A stretch of 64,000 nucleotides of DNA from Roseburia porci (GCF_009695765.1 NZ_VUNI01000002.1:1-64000), one strand, 5' to 3'. Counted from the stretch's first letter, positions 8,354 through 17,596 are shown. The notes: generated by a model not told the origin, from the sequence alone. A program made the numbers and translations.

Positions 8354-9264
8354 TGAAACTTGGAATAATTGATGAGACCGCTTTAAAGGAAAAATGTGTT
8401 TCACTTCAGATTCCTTTTCCAAATCTGCTTTATGGATATGTGCTTGAAGAAACTATGCGGCTGATCAGTGAATCGGAGTATGCGGACTTCATGTGGCTTG
8501 CAAATCCGCAGATTCTTGGACTGGATTCTTATAAAAAGGGACAGAATGGCTGCCTTCAATTTTACTATATGGAGAGCAGTAAAAAGATTCCGGAGAATAA
8601 ACTGATCCCGGGGCAGAAAATGTCGTGGAAGCTGGCAACGTATATGATCGCAGTTATATTCTGCAAGGAACGTTCCGTCCATATCAGCTGGAAAGGCATG
8701 GCTGTGCAGAAAGAGCATGGATTCCAGTGGAATCTGATGGGCGAAATGGATGGCATGGAAGTGCCGCTTGAGGTAAAACTGATTCCATTCGAAGACCGCA
8801 ACTGCATCTCGGAAAAGGGCGAGCTGCCTCTTTTTATGGAAGAAAAAAAGACGATCGTTTACCGCAAATATCCTTCCGAGAATCTTCTCGCTGACAATCT
8901 GTGTCAGATCATGAGTCAGCTGGAACTGATTGATTCCATGGAAGCTTACGAGACTGTCGATGAGATTTTGCGGACACAGTCGATCAGTGGACGAAGACTG
9001 GTCGATGAACTGACCGATCTGACGGCAAAGATGCCAAAGATCCTTCGGCTCAAACGAATGCAGCAGCTGGAATCCTATCGGGATTACACTTATATGAAAA
9101 AGCGCTGGGAAAAATATGCAAAAGCGACAAAACGCGAATTACCGGAATGGCAGGATGTGATGGATCGTCTTGTGAAATTTACAGAGCCCGTATGGCGGGC
9201 TGTCTGCAAAAAAGAGATTTTCTTTGACGACTGGATGCCGGAACTGGAAAGATTTCTTGGGTAA
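8353..9264 (+). CDS. Divergent AbiEii-like partner protein (putative nucleotidyltransferase toxin position)
   Basis: About 303 residues, coupled to the AbiEi-like gene by a TAATG overlap. The overall plan resembles AbiEii: an N-terminal helical region (KEKCVSLQIPFPNLLYGYVL), a central beta-rich region, then YPSENLLADNLCQIM, which matches the YPLE..LAEKL segment near the end of AbiEii toxins. However, the nucleotidyltransferase signature GGTALxL..RxSxDxD is not recognisable. It may be an inactive or repurposed toxin, or a different fold in the same genomic slot. The assignment rests partly on context. Confidence 0.55.
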   Translation: MKLGIIDETALKEKCVSLQIPFPNLLYGYVLEETMRLISESEYADFMWLANPQILGLDSYKKGQNGCLQFYYMESSKKIPENKLIPGQKMSWKLATYMIAVIFCKERSVHISWKGMAVQKEHGFQWNLMGEMDGMEVPLEVKLIPFEDRNCISEKGELPLFMEEKKTIVYRKYPSENLLADNLCQIMSQLELIDSMEAYETVDEILRTQSISGRRLVDELTDLTAKMPKILRLKRMQQLESYRDYTYMKKRWEKYAKATKRELPEWQDVMDRLVKFTEPVWRAVCKKEIFFDDWMPELERFLG

Positions 9265-9276
9265 AGGAGAATATCT

Positions 9277-10689
9277 GTGCTGGATCAGAAGTTGATCGAA
9301 TATACACAATCGAATATTTATCCGTTTCATATGCCGGGGCATAAAAGACGGCCAATCGATTTTCCAAATCCCTACACGATCGATATTACGGAGATCGATG
9401 GATTTGACAATCTGCATCATGCAGAGGAGATACTCCGCGATGCACAGCAAAGAGCGGCGGAATTATACGGGGCAAAACGAAGCTTTTATCTGGTGAATGG
9501 AAGTACCTGTGGACTTTTGGCTGCAATCTGTGCAGCAGCACCAAAGAAGAGCCGGATTCTGGTTGCACGAAACAGTCACAAAGCGGTATACCACGGGATT
9601 TTTCTGAATGAATATGATGCGGTATATCTTTATCCTGAGGTTGCTGATATTGGAATTCAGGGGCAGATCACAGCAGACGCAGTCGAAGAGAAACTCACTC
9701 TGTATCCGGATATTGCGGCAGTTGTGATTACATCGCCGACCTATGATGGGGTTGTTTCCGATATCAGAAGTATTGCGGAAACGGTACACCGGCGCGGAAT
9801 CCCGCTGATCGTGGATGAAGCACATGGAGCACATTTTGGCTTTGGCGGAGGTTTTCCGGAGAATGCGGTGAAGCTTGGGGCTGATGTTGTGATCGTAAGT
9901 CTGCACAAAACGCTTCCGTCTTTTACGCAGACCGCGTTACTTCATGTCTGCTCAGACCGCATCAAAGAGAAGGATATCGCAAAATATCTCGGAATCTTTG
10001 AGACAAGTTCGCCGTCTTATATTTTTATGGCGGGAATGGAAAAATGTATCCGCATGGTGAAAGACGAGGGGCAGGAATTGTTCAGTAATTACCGGAAGCT
10101 TCTGGATGATTTTTATGCAAAAGCCGGAAAGCTTGCACATATCCATGTTCTGTCGAAAGCGGACCTGTCGGAGTGCGAAAGTTATGCATTTGATGATGGA
10201 AAGATTCTGATGTTCCCGGCCCCGGACTATCTGAACGGCAAAGAACTGTACGACATGCTTTTATCTGAGTACCGCCTTCAGATGGAGATGGTCACTGACA
10301 AATACGTGGTGGCGATGACCAGCATCATGGATACACAGGAAGGGTTTGACCGGCTGATTCATGCATTATATGACATTGATCAGAAATTGGAACAGAAAAA
10401 GAATAGAAAATCCGCTGGAAAACTTGAATCGAGGTCAGTTTATACTGAAAATAAAAAGGTGATGCAGATGCGTGATGCGGAGGATGCGCCGCAGCAGGAG
10501 ATCCCGCTTGAGGAATCTGTTGGAAAAGTGTCCGCAGGCTTTGTATTTTTGTACCCGCCTGGAATTCCGATCATTGTACCGGGAGAAGAGATAAGCGGGA
10601 AGTTTGTAAAAGATATGAAACAGTGCATTCAGCTTGGGCTGGATGTTGAGGGACTTTCTCCCGATGGGCGGATAACAATTGTCAATTGA
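9277..10689 (+). CDS. Orn/Lys/Arg decarboxylase-family PLP enzyme
   Basis: 470 residues. This is the fold-I PLP enzyme family that decarboxylates basic amino acids to polyamines (cadaverine, putrescine or agmatine). The sequence shows HMPGHKRR at 18-25, VNGSTCG at 73-79, DEAHGAHF at 180-187, and SLHKTLPS with the PLP lysine at 211. The C-terminal Orn_DC_C domain has PPGIPIIVPGE. It is the short type (about 470 residues) common in Firmicutes next to tmk/gmk-holB genes; the substrate cannot be told from sequence. The start is GTG at 9277 behind AAAGGAG. Confidence 0.88.
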   Translation: MLDQKLIEYTQSNIYPFHMPGHKRRPIDFPNPYTIDITEIDGFDNLHHAEEILRDAQQRAAELYGAKRSFYLVNGSTCGLLAAICAAAPKKSRILVARNSHKAVYHGIFLNEYDAVYLYPEVADIGIQGQITADAVEEKLTLYPDIAAVVITSPTYDGVVSDIRSIAETVHRRGIPLIVDEAHGAHFGFGGGFPENAVKLGADVVIVSLHKTLPSFTQTALLHVCSDRIKEKDIAKYLGIFETSSPSYIFMAGMEKCIRMVKDEGQELFSNYRKLLDDFYAKAGKLAHIHVLSKADLSECESYAFDDGKILMFPAPDYLNGKELYDMLLSEYRLQMEMVTDKYVVAMTSIMDTQEGFDRLIHALYDIDQKLEQKKNRKSAGKLESRSVYTENKKVMQMRDAEDAPQQEIPLEESVGKVSAGFVFLYPPGIPIIVPGEEISGKFVKDMKQCIQLGLDVEGLSPDGRITIVN

Positions 10690-10722
10690 AGCGGACTATA
10701 TTATACTTAAAGGATAGAAAAC

Positions 10723-11313
10723 GTGGGTAAAATATTTTGTTTAATGGGAAAAAGTTCAAGCGGAAAAGATACGATCTACCGTGAACTTTTCAAAAGACAG
10801 GACATTTCTTTAAAAAAGATCATACCATATACGACCCGGCCAATCCGGGAAGGCGAGGAAGAAGGCAGGGAGTATCATTTTTGCAATGAAGATCAGGTTG
10901 CGCAGTTTCAGAATGCGAATAAGATCGTGGAACTCCGCGCATACGATACCGTATATGGCGTATGGAAGTATTTTACCGTAGATGACGGACAGGTGGATCT
11001 GGCAGACAACAGCTATCTTCTGATCGGCACACTGGAGACGTATGTAAAGATACGACAGTATTATGGAGCCGCGCAGGTTGTTCCGGTTTATATCGAGGTA
11101 GAAGATGGTGAAAGGCTTCTTCGGGCGATTGCGAGGGAGAAAGAACAGAAGATACCAAAGTATACGGAGATGTGTCGGAGATTTCTTGCGGATTCGGAGG
11201 ATTTTTCCGAGGAGAAGCTTAAGGATGCAGGAGTTTCCGTAAGATTTGAAAATGAGAAGCTTGAAAATACCATCGACAAGGTGGCAGCGTATATCAGACA
11301 ACAGGTCTGTTAA
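10723..11313 (+). CDS. Guanylate kinase-family protein
   Basis: 196 residues. The P-loop GKSSSGKD lies at 9-16. The guanylate-binding segment IPYTTRPIREGEEEGREYHF follows at about 34-53. The family phosphorylates GMP to GDP. The start is GTG at 10723 behind AAAGGA. It sits where many Clostridia keep a second gmk-like gene, between the decarboxylase and yaaR, so it may not be the main guanylate kinase of the cell. The C-terminal half is more divergent than the core. Confidence 0.85.
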   Translation: MGKIFCLMGKSSSGKDTIYRELFKRQDISLKKIIPYTTRPIREGEEEGREYHFCNEDQVAQFQNANKIVELRAYDTVYGVWKYFTVDDGQVDLADNSYLLIGTLETYVKIRQYYGAAQVVPVYIEVEDGERLLRAIAREKEQKIPKYTEMCRRFLADSEDFSEEKLKDAGVSVRFENEKLENTIDKVAAYIRQQVC

Positions 11314-11325
11314 GGGGGAGTTTTC

Positions 11326-11766
11326 ATGGATTTAAAGGTAAACAATGTCAATCAGGTCTCACAGGTTCCGGACACTGCAAAAACGGAACTTGGTGATGGT
11401 TCCTTTAAATTTACACTGGCAAGTGCGATCACGGATGCAGATCTTCAGGCAAAAGTAGATGCATTGCTGCAGGACATTACCGTACAGGGAAACCTCATTG
11501 CCCGGCATATGGATATCCGGGATATGAAGAAATATCGTTCCCTGATCAAAGATTTTTTAAATGAAGTCGTATATCGTTCCCATAAGTTTTCAAGGGAGAA
11601 TTTCCTTGACCGGCGTGGAAGACACAGAGTGTATGGAATTATCCGTCTGATCGACAGCAATCTGGATGAACTGGCGGGAGAACTGCTCAAAGAAGAGCTG
11701 GATCATATCGCGATTCTGGATCGCATCGGAGAGATCCAGGGGCTTTTGCTTGATATACTGACTTAG
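11326..11766 (+). CDS. YaaR family protein (DUF327)
   Basis: 146 residues, no cysteines or membrane segments. [18 protein letters not shown] and the C-terminal helical segment match YaaR, a conserved Firmicutes protein of unknown biochemical role. Its gene is constantly found between tmk and holB, as here. It lies 12 nt after the kinase gene and 15 nt before holB, so it is in one operon with them. Confidence 0.85.
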   Translation: MDLKVNNVNQVSQVPDTAKTELGDGSFKFTLASAITDADLQAKVDALLQDITVQGNLIARHMDIRDMKKYRSLIKDFLNEVVYRSHKFSRENFLDRRGRHRVYGIIRLIDSNLDELAGELLKEELDHIAILDRIGEIQGLLLDILT

Positions 11767-11781
11767 GATTGGAGAGTTTTT

Positions 11782-12771
11782 ATGGCAGGATTTAAAGATA
11801 TCATAGGACATAAACAGATCATTGAGCATCTGGAAAACGCAATACGTATGGATAAAGTATCCCATGCTTATATTTTGAATGGACCGGCAGAGTCTGGGAA
11901 AATGATGATCGCTGAGGCTTTTGCAATGGCTTTGCAGTGTGAAAAGAATCAGGCGGAACCATGCCTTGAGTGCCGTTCCTGTAAACAGGCGATGGATCAC
12001 AACCAGCCGGATATCATATACGTAAGACATGAGAAACCAAACACCATCAGTGTCGATGATATCCGTACACAGCTGAATAATGACATTGTGATCAAACCAT
12101 ACAGCAGCAAATATAAGGTATATATTGTGGATGAAGCGGAGAAAATGAATCAGCAGGCGCAGAATGCGCTTTTGAAGACGATTGAAGAACCGCCGGCTTA
12201 TGCGGTCATTCTTCTTCTGACCACAAATGCGGACAGTTTTCTTCCAACCATTCTGTCGAGATGCATCACACTCAACCTGAAAGCAGTCAAGGATGATGTA
12301 ATCAAGAGTTTTCTTATGGACAAATATAAGATCCCGGATTATCAGGCGGATGTCTGTACCGCATTTGCGCAGGGCAATGTTGGAAAAGCGATCCAGCTTG
12401 CTTCCTCTGATTCGTTCAATGAGCTGAAAGCTGCCGCTTTGCAGCTCATGAAGCGGCTGGATGATATCGATCTCTATGAGATGAGTTCTGCGGTAAAACA
12501 GATCAGCGAATACAAGCTCCAGATCAATGATTATTTTGATCTTATGATGATCTGGTTCCGCGATATTCTTTATATGAAAGCAACCAATGATGTAAACGGC
12601 CTTATTTTTAAAGATGAGGTCTATGATATTAAAAAACAGGCTGCCAAACGGTCCTATAACGGAATTGAAAATATTTTGGAAGCGCTGTCAAAGGCAAAGA
12701 TACGTCTGAATGCAAACGTGAATTTCGATCTTGTGATCGAATTACTGTTACTGACGATTAAGGAGAATTAA
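11782..12771 (+). CDS. holB: DNA polymerase III subunit delta'
   Basis: 329 residues. This is the AAA+ clamp-loader subunit that helps load the beta clamp at replication forks. It begins FKDIIGHKQIIEHL. The P-loop is modified (GPAESGKMMI), as is usual for delta', which does not hydrolyse ATP. A zinc-binding cysteine cluster is visible around CLECRSC, followed by the Walker B-like IVDEAEKM and LLKTIEEPP. Its position between yaaR and ricT matches other Firmicutes. Confidence 0.93.
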   Translation: MAGFKDIIGHKQIIEHLENAIRMDKVSHAYILNGPAESGKMMIAEAFAMALQCEKNQAEPCLECRSCKQAMDHNQPDIIYVRHEKPNTISVDDIRTQLNNDIVIKPYSSKYKVYIVDEAEKMNQQAQNALLKTIEEPPAYAVILLLTTNADSFLPTILSRCITLNLKAVKDDVIKSFLMDKYKIPDYQADVCTAFAQGNVGKAIQLASSDSFNELKAAALQLMKRLDDIDLYEMSSAVKQISEYKLQINDYFDLMMIWFRDILYMKATNDVNGLIFKDEVYDIKKQAAKRSYNGIENILEALSKAKIRLNANVNFDLVIELLLLTIKEN

Positions 12772-12775
12772 TAAT

Positions 12776-14017
12776 ATGATAAAAGTAGTAGGAATCCGTT
12801 TTCGCAATGCAGGAAAAATCTATTATTTTGATCCACTCGATTATGATCTGGATCCTGCAATGCATGTAATTGTGGAGACGGCACGCGGTATTGAAATGGG
12901 TACCGTAATGATCGCACCAAAGGAAGTTGAGGATGACAAGGTCATCCAGCCGTTAAAACCGGTGATCCGTGTTGCAACGGATGAGGACGAAAAGGTAGTC
13001 GAGAAGAACCGCGAAAAAGAAAAAGAAGCATTTAAGATCTGCAAAGAAAAGATCCAGAAGCACAATCTTGAGATGAAGCTTGTGGAGGCAGAGTACACAT
13101 TTGATAATAATAAACTGTTATTCTATTTTACTGCAGACGGAAGAATCGACTTCCGTGAACTGGTAAAAGACCTTGCAGCGGTATTCCGTACAAGAATCGA
13201 GCTTCGCCAGATTGGTGTCCGCGATGAGACCAAGATCATGGGTGGAATCGGAATCTGTGGAAGAGAGCTTTGCTGCAAATCATACCTTACAGATTTTGTG
13301 CCGGTGTCGATCAAAATGGCAAAAGAGCAGAATCTTTCCCTGAATCCGACCAAGATCTCAGGTGTTTGCGGAAGACTGATGTGCTGCCTGAAAAACGAGC
13401 AGGAGACTTACGAATACTTAAACAGCCGTCTGCCGGTAGTTGGAGATACGGTTCAGACGGATGACGGTTTCCAGGGTGAAGTCAACAGTGTCAGTGTACT
13501 CCGCCAGCTGGTTAAGGTGCTGATCGATAACGGAGATGAGAAAGAACTCCGTGAGTACCATGTAGAACAGCTCAGTTTCCGTCCGAGAAGAAGAAAAGAC
13601 GTAAAACTGACTGCGGAAGAAATGAAAGAATTAAAGGCGTTGGAAGACGACCAGAATGAAGTAGAAGAAAAGGATAATAACGGTGGCAGCCGCGGAAACC
13701 GTCCGAATAACCATCGAAACCAGGATCGTCCACAGCGCGAAAACCGCAGAGATTACAAACGTGCGGACAGACGGGATGAAAACCGTTCACAAAGTGAGAA
13801 CCGCTCACAGAACGATAATCATGCACAGAATGACAATCGCGTGCACAACGACAATCGCTCACAAAGTGAGAATCGTTCACAAGGTGACAATCGTTCGCAA
13901 AGCGATAACAGAAGAGAATCACATTATCAGAACCGCAACCGGAAGAAGAACAACAGACGTGATTTTGAAGGCAGAGAAAAACGGAGGGAACAGTCAAAGA
14001 ATCATGATGCAGAATAA
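12776..14017 (+). CDS. ricT: RicT/YaaT, PSP1-domain protein with a long repetitive tail
   Basis: 413 residues. The N-terminal 270 residues are the PSP1 domain of RicT (YaaT), part of the RicA-RicF-RicT complex that carries Fe-S clusters and promotes RNase Y-dependent RNA maturation, competence and sporulation in Bacillus. Conserved cysteine motifs CGRELCC and CGRLMCC are present. The last 120 residues are unusual: a basic, low-complexity tail rich in Asn, Arg, Gln and Ser with about eight six-residue NRSQSE/D-like repeats. Such a tail suggests RNA binding or disorder. The gene is 4 nt after holB. Confidence 0.92.
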   Translation: MIKVVGIRFRNAGKIYYFDPLDYDLDPAMHVIVETARGIEMGTVMIAPKEVEDDKVIQPLKPVIRVATDEDEKVVEKNREKEKEAFKICKEKIQKHNLEMKLVEAEYTFDNNKLLFYFTADGRIDFRELVKDLAAVFRTRIELRQIGVRDETKIMGGIGICGRELCCKSYLTDFVPVSIKMAKEQNLSLNPTKISGVCGRLMCCLKNEQETYEYLNSRLPVVGDTVQTDDGFQGEVNSVSVLRQLVKVLIDNGDEKELREYHVEQLSFRPRRRKDVKLTAEEMKELKALEDDQNEVEEKDNNGGSRGNRPNNHRNQDRPQRENRRDYKRADRRDENRSQSENRSQNDNHAQNDNRVHNDNRSQSENRSQGDNRSQSDNRRESHYQNRNRKKNNRRDFEGREKRREQSKNHDAE

Positions 14018-14747
14018 GCTTGTACATGAACATGAGCGGGTGGACGAGCTGCAGAGAAACGGTTATTCCATCATTCAGGATCCGGGAAGATTCTGCTTTG
14101 GAATGGATGCCGTGCTTTTGTCCGGATTTGCCAATGTTAAAAAGGGAGAGAAAGCACTCGATCTTGGGACAGGAACCGGGATCATACCGATCCTCCTTGA
14201 GGCAAAAACAAAAGGAGAGCACTTTACCGGCCTTGAGATCCAGCCGGAAAGTGCGGACATGGCAGCACGAAGTGTACAGCTGAACCATCTGGAAGAGCGC
14301 ATTTCCATAGTTACAGGCGATATCAAAGATGCTTCGAAACGCTTCGGAGCATCTTCTTTTGATGTAGTGACGACCAATCCGCCTTATATGATCGGTCAGC
14401 ATGGAATAGCCAATCCCAAGGATGCCAAGGCCATTGCGAGACATGAGGTGCTTTGCACACTGGATGACATTTTAAGGGAAAGCGCAAAACTGCTCCGTCC
14501 CGGAGGAAGATTCTATATGGTACATCGCCCATTCCGGCTTGCAGAGATCTTCAGCAGGATGATCGAATACCGCATAGAACCAAAACGGATGCAGCTGGTG
14601 TATCCATATGTTGATAAAGAACCAAATATGGTACTTATCGAAGGTGCAAGAGGTGGAAAATCCCGACTGACCGTGGAAAAACCCCTGATCGTATACAAAG
14701 CACCAGGACAGTACACCGATGAAATCTATTCTATATACGGGTATTAG
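14004..14747 (+). CDS. tRNA1(Val) (adenine-37-N6)-methyltransferase (TrmN6/YabB)
   Basis: About 247 residues. It is a class I methyltransferase with the SAM motif DLGTGTG at 53-59 and the amino-methylase motif NPPY at 125-128, as in TrmN6, which makes m6A37 in tRNA-Val. The start at 14004 (or the adjacent ATG at 14007) lies inside the end of ricT, so the genes overlap by about 14 nt. The open frame extends far upstream, but those residues come from the ricT repeat region read in another frame and should be ignored. Its place in the ricT-trmN6-rsmI order is standard. Confidence 0.9.
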   Translation: MMQNKLVHEHERVDELQRNGYSIIQDPGRFCFGMDAVLLSGFANVKKGEKALDLGTGTGIIPILLEAKTKGEHFTGLEIQPESADMAARSVQLNHLEERISIVTGDIKDASKRFGASSFDVVTTNPPYMIGQHGIANPKDAKAIARHEVLCTLDDILRESAKLLRPGGRFYMVHRPFRLAEIFSRMIEYRIEPKRMQLVYPYVDKEPNMVLIEGARGGKSRLTVEKPLIVYKAPGQYTDEIYSIYGY

Positions 14748-14755
14748 ATAAAACA

Positions 14756-14956
14756 GACATTTACAAAACTCATATAAACTTAGTTCGCAATGGACTGCGA
14801 GTATGGGTAACTCGCAGGTGCTTCAGAGCGGCCGGTACTTAGCGACCGTACTTTGGTCGCTTATGTATCCGCTGCCAGCGATGAGCAGCGAAAGCGTGCC
14901 TGCAGTTATCTATACTCGTAGCCCATGCGTAAGGAAATTTGAATTTTGTAAATGTC
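14756..14956. repeat. Structured repeat element B1 (family B)
   Basis: This 201-bp non-coding element is bounded by a perfect 13-bp inverted repeat (GACATTTACAAAA at 14756-14768 with its complement at 14944-14956). Next comes an inner stem (around 14785-14805 with 14911-14932). The core of about 110 bp (14806-14915) is about 92% identical to the core of element B2 at 61.45 kb. Core helices include AGCGACC/GGTCGCT (14841-14861) and GCTGC/GCAGC (14871-14889), enclosed by a stem pairing AACTCGCAGG with CCTGCAGTT. It separates trmN6 from rsmI and contains no reading frame. Confidence 0.85.
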
Positions 14957-14984
14957 CGATTAGATAATCCAACAGGAGGAAAAT

Positions 14985-15824
14985 ATGACAGGAACATTAT
15001 ATTTGTGTGCAACACCGATCGGAAATCTGGAAGACATCACATTCCGCGTACTACGCACACTAAAAGAAGTGGATCTGATCGCAGCAGAAGACACCAGAAA
15101 CTCCATCAAACTGCTGAATCATTTTGAAATAAAGACTCCGATGACAAGCTATCATGAGTTTAACAAGATCGACAAGGCATATCAGCTTGTGGAGAAGTTA
15201 AAAGAGGGAAAAAACATCGCACTGATCACGGATGCGGGAACACCTGGAATCTCTGACCCTGGCGAAGATATTGTGCGCATCTGCTATGAACAGGGTGTTC
15301 CTGTCACATCGCTTCCGGGAGCGGCGGCATGCATTACTGCACTTACGATGTCCGGAAGATCGACAAGACGTTTTGCGTTTGAGGCATTTCTTCCAAAAGA
15401 TAAAAAAGAGCGTGCAGCAGTTCTTGAGGAATTAAAGGACGAGACAAGGACGATCATACTATATGAAGCCCCGCATCACCTGATCAGGACCGTAACAGAG
15501 CTTATGAATGCACTTGGAGACCGCAGACTTACGCTCTGCCGCGAACTTACCAAAAAGCATGAAGAAAAACTGCAGACCACATTTTCCGGCGTACTTGATC
15601 TTTATAACGGGCAGGAACCGCGCGGAGAGTATGTTATGGTCATCTGCGGAAGAAGCCGCGAGGAACTGGTAAAGGAACAGCAGCAGAGCTGGGAAGCAAT
15701 GTCCATTGAGGATCATATGGCACATTATGAGTCACAGGGAATCTCACATAAAGAGGCAATGAAGCTTGTGGCAAAAGACCGCGGTGTCAGCAAACGTGAC
15801 ATTTACCAGGCACTTTTAAAATAG
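14985..15824 (+). CDS. rsmI: 16S rRNA (cytidine-1402-2'-O)-methyltransferase
   Basis: 279 residues, standard length. It methylates the ribose of C1402 in 16S rRNA. Family motifs are visible: LYLCATPIGNLEDIT at the start, AAEDTRNS, LITDAGTPGISDPG and LPGAAACITAL, then a C-terminal helical region ending VSKRDIYQALLK. It starts at ATG 14985 behind GGAGGAAAAT. Its 3' end overlaps the convergent DUF885 gene by 22 nt, with no terminator between them. Confidence 0.95.
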   Translation: MTGTLYLCATPIGNLEDITFRVLRTLKEVDLIAAEDTRNSIKLLNHFEIKTPMTSYHEFNKIDKAYQLVEKLKEGKNIALITDAGTPGISDPGEDIVRICYEQGVPVTSLPGAAACITALTMSGRSTRRFAFEAFLPKDKKERAAVLEELKDETRTIILYEAPHHLIRTVTELMNALGDRRLTLCRELTKKHEEKLQTTFSGVLDLYNGQEPRGEYVMVICGRSREELVKEQQQSWEAMSIEDHMAHYESQGISHKEAMKLVAKDRGVSKRDIYQALLK

Positions 15825-17596
15825 GAATCAAAATACGAATCCAGCAGAGAAAATGGTGCAGGCCCCATGGTCAGCAGTGTTTTGTGAAAATCAGTGAGCG
15901 AACAGCTGCCACCATAGGAGGACTGTATGTTTTCCCTTAATGCAAGAAAATTCAGATAACCAACATAATATTTCAGATAGTTACCGGGATCAGATACAAT
16001 GAGCCCGGTAATCTCGTCTATGGCATCATGGTCTGTGATACCGTATGTTTCCCAGAATTTATACATATCCGGGGCGGTCCAGCCGTCATAGTGGATACCA
16101 ATGTCAGAAGATGCATAAAGGCTTAAAGTCGCAGACTGGTTATGCATAAGCAGATCGGCGGTATCCGTATCCAGGCCCGCATAGCGGTAGCTCATCATTT
16201 CTACATAGGTTGCCCATCCTTCCACATAACCCGGATAATTTAAAAGGCTTCGCACAGGTTCCATGCCAGAGGAATAGCTCATGATCGTCTGATAAAGATG
16301 ACCGGGATAGCCTTCGTGAGCAAGTGTCGTAAACGCAGAAATTCCAGAGTTCCCCTTCGCATTATTTATATAGATGCTGTTATTGGAATAATCATCGATG
16401 GGAGCCGTGATATAAAAAGCCGGAGCAAGGTAATCCTGAAGCGATTGATCCACATAATGAACGTCATAACCTGCATCCGGAGGCATTGGAAAATCATTTT
16501 GCATGGACTGCTTTAAGGATTCCAGAATCTGTATGGGATCGGTCTGGGACAGCGTCTGCGCAGAGCATTTCTGAAGAATATCCGGATTCTTCTGGATCAG
16601 GTCTGCACAGGCACGGATGTCATCGGTGCGCTGCGTTTCGATTTTTCTTTGGATGGTTTTCATGTCGTCATGATCGCCGGTGTCCGAATAAACGAGTAGT
16701 TCATAGTAAGATTTTCCGTCTGGATAATAGCACACGCCCCAGTCGTTGTTTCCACTTCCCATAAGTTCAGTTAATCCGTCAATCAGGGAACGGTAGGCTG
16801 GAAAAACCGAATTCTGGACGATTTTGGCATTCGTTTTCTCATAATGACGGATCTCTTTTGCGCTTAGGCCGTCAACGGCAGCGATCTTATCGGAAAAAGT
16901 CGTGATCAGATAATGATTTTTGGAATCAGAAATAAATTCTTCACATTCTGAGATGACTTTATCGCAGTTTGCATCGGACATGAAAAGTCCGGCGGCTGCT
17001 TTTTCTTTTTCAAAATCCAGAAGTTCTTCAAAATAATCGTCCGTCTGTGAGAGCAGTTCCAGATAGTCATCGACATCGCCCGGGGTATGAAAGGCGTACT
17101 CGACCAGAAGAACCGGAAGTTCTGCCTGAATGCCATTGGAGGGGATCAGAGGCTCTTCGTAGTTCTGGTATTGGCAGAGCTTTTGTTGAAGCGTCAGATA
17201 GTCCGTAAGCAGATCATAGGTAAACTGCTGTTTCAACGGGAGCTGGTCTCTGGAGAAAGAATGGATCTTCTTTTGTGTCTGCTTCAGCGTTTTAGCATTG
17301 TCGGAGGCAGTGGTGATATGTCCGAATGTGACCGGATAATCCGTGATTCCATAGGAAGAGGGATCTTTTAAGGTGTAATGCAGGTTTAAAGTGCTGGAAG
17401 TCACTTCGGAACGGAAAATCTCATTCAGACAGGCAGCGAATTCTTCCGAAGTTTCCGTATTTGGAATGGATTCTGTGGAAGAACTGCTGTTTCCCGGAGT
17501 GAGAAAAGGCAGACTGCATCCGGCGAGCAGCAGGGTAAGAAGAAGGCATATGAGCACATGCCATTTTTGGAAGTGTTTGGAGTTTGATAAATTCAT
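15803..17596 (-). CDS. DUF885 lipoprotein, probable metallopeptidase
   Basis: 597 residues. The signal peptide ends in the lipobox LLAGC (Cys about 26), so the protein is a surface lipoprotein. The body is a DUF885 domain with the zinc-peptidase-like motif HEGYPGH (HExxxxH type) near residue 435 and a downstream EGWATYVE segment, as in M32-like carboxypeptidases. Activity and substrate are unproven for most members. The gene is alone on the minus strand and its last codons overlap rsmI on the other strand. Confidence 0.88.
   Translation of the reverse strand: MNLSNSKHFQKWHVLICLLLTLLLAGCSLPFLTPGNSSSSTESIPNTETSEEFAACLNEIFRSEVTSSTLNLHYTLKDPSSYGITDYPVTFGHITTASDNAKTLKQTQKKIHSFSRDQLPLKQQFTYDLLTDYLTLQQKLCQYQNYEEPLIPSNGIQAELPVLLVEYAFHTPGDVDDYLELLSQTDDYFEELLDFEKEKAAAGLFMSDANCDKVISECEEFISDSKNHYLITTFSDKIAAVDGLSAKEIRHYEKTNAKIVQNSVFPAYRSLIDGLTELMGSGNNDWGVCYYPDGKSYYELLVYSDTGDHDDMKTIQRKIETQRTDDIRACADLIQKNPDILQKCSAQTLSQTDPIQILESLKQSMQNDFPMPPDAGYDVHYVDQSLQDYLAPAFYITAPIDDYSNNSIYINNAKGNSGISAFTTLAHEGYPGHLYQTIMSYSSGMEPVRSLLNYPGYVEGWATYVEMMSYRYAGLDTDTADLLMHNQSATLSLYASSDIGIHYDGWTAPDMYKFWETYGITDHDAIDEITGLIVSDPGNYLKYYVGYLNFLALRENIQSSYGGSCSLTDFHKTLLTMGPAPFSLLDSYFDSYFKSAW

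Noticed and set aside
13683-14003. N-terminal extension of trmN6
   Set aside because: The frame is open only because it reads through the ricT repeat tail in another frame; TrmN6 homology starts at about 14004.
13572-14444. 290-residue minus-strand reading frame
   Set aside because: It lies opposite the ricT repeat tail and trmN6, is full of His/Cys/Ser runs typical of a shadow frame, and has no ribosome binding site.
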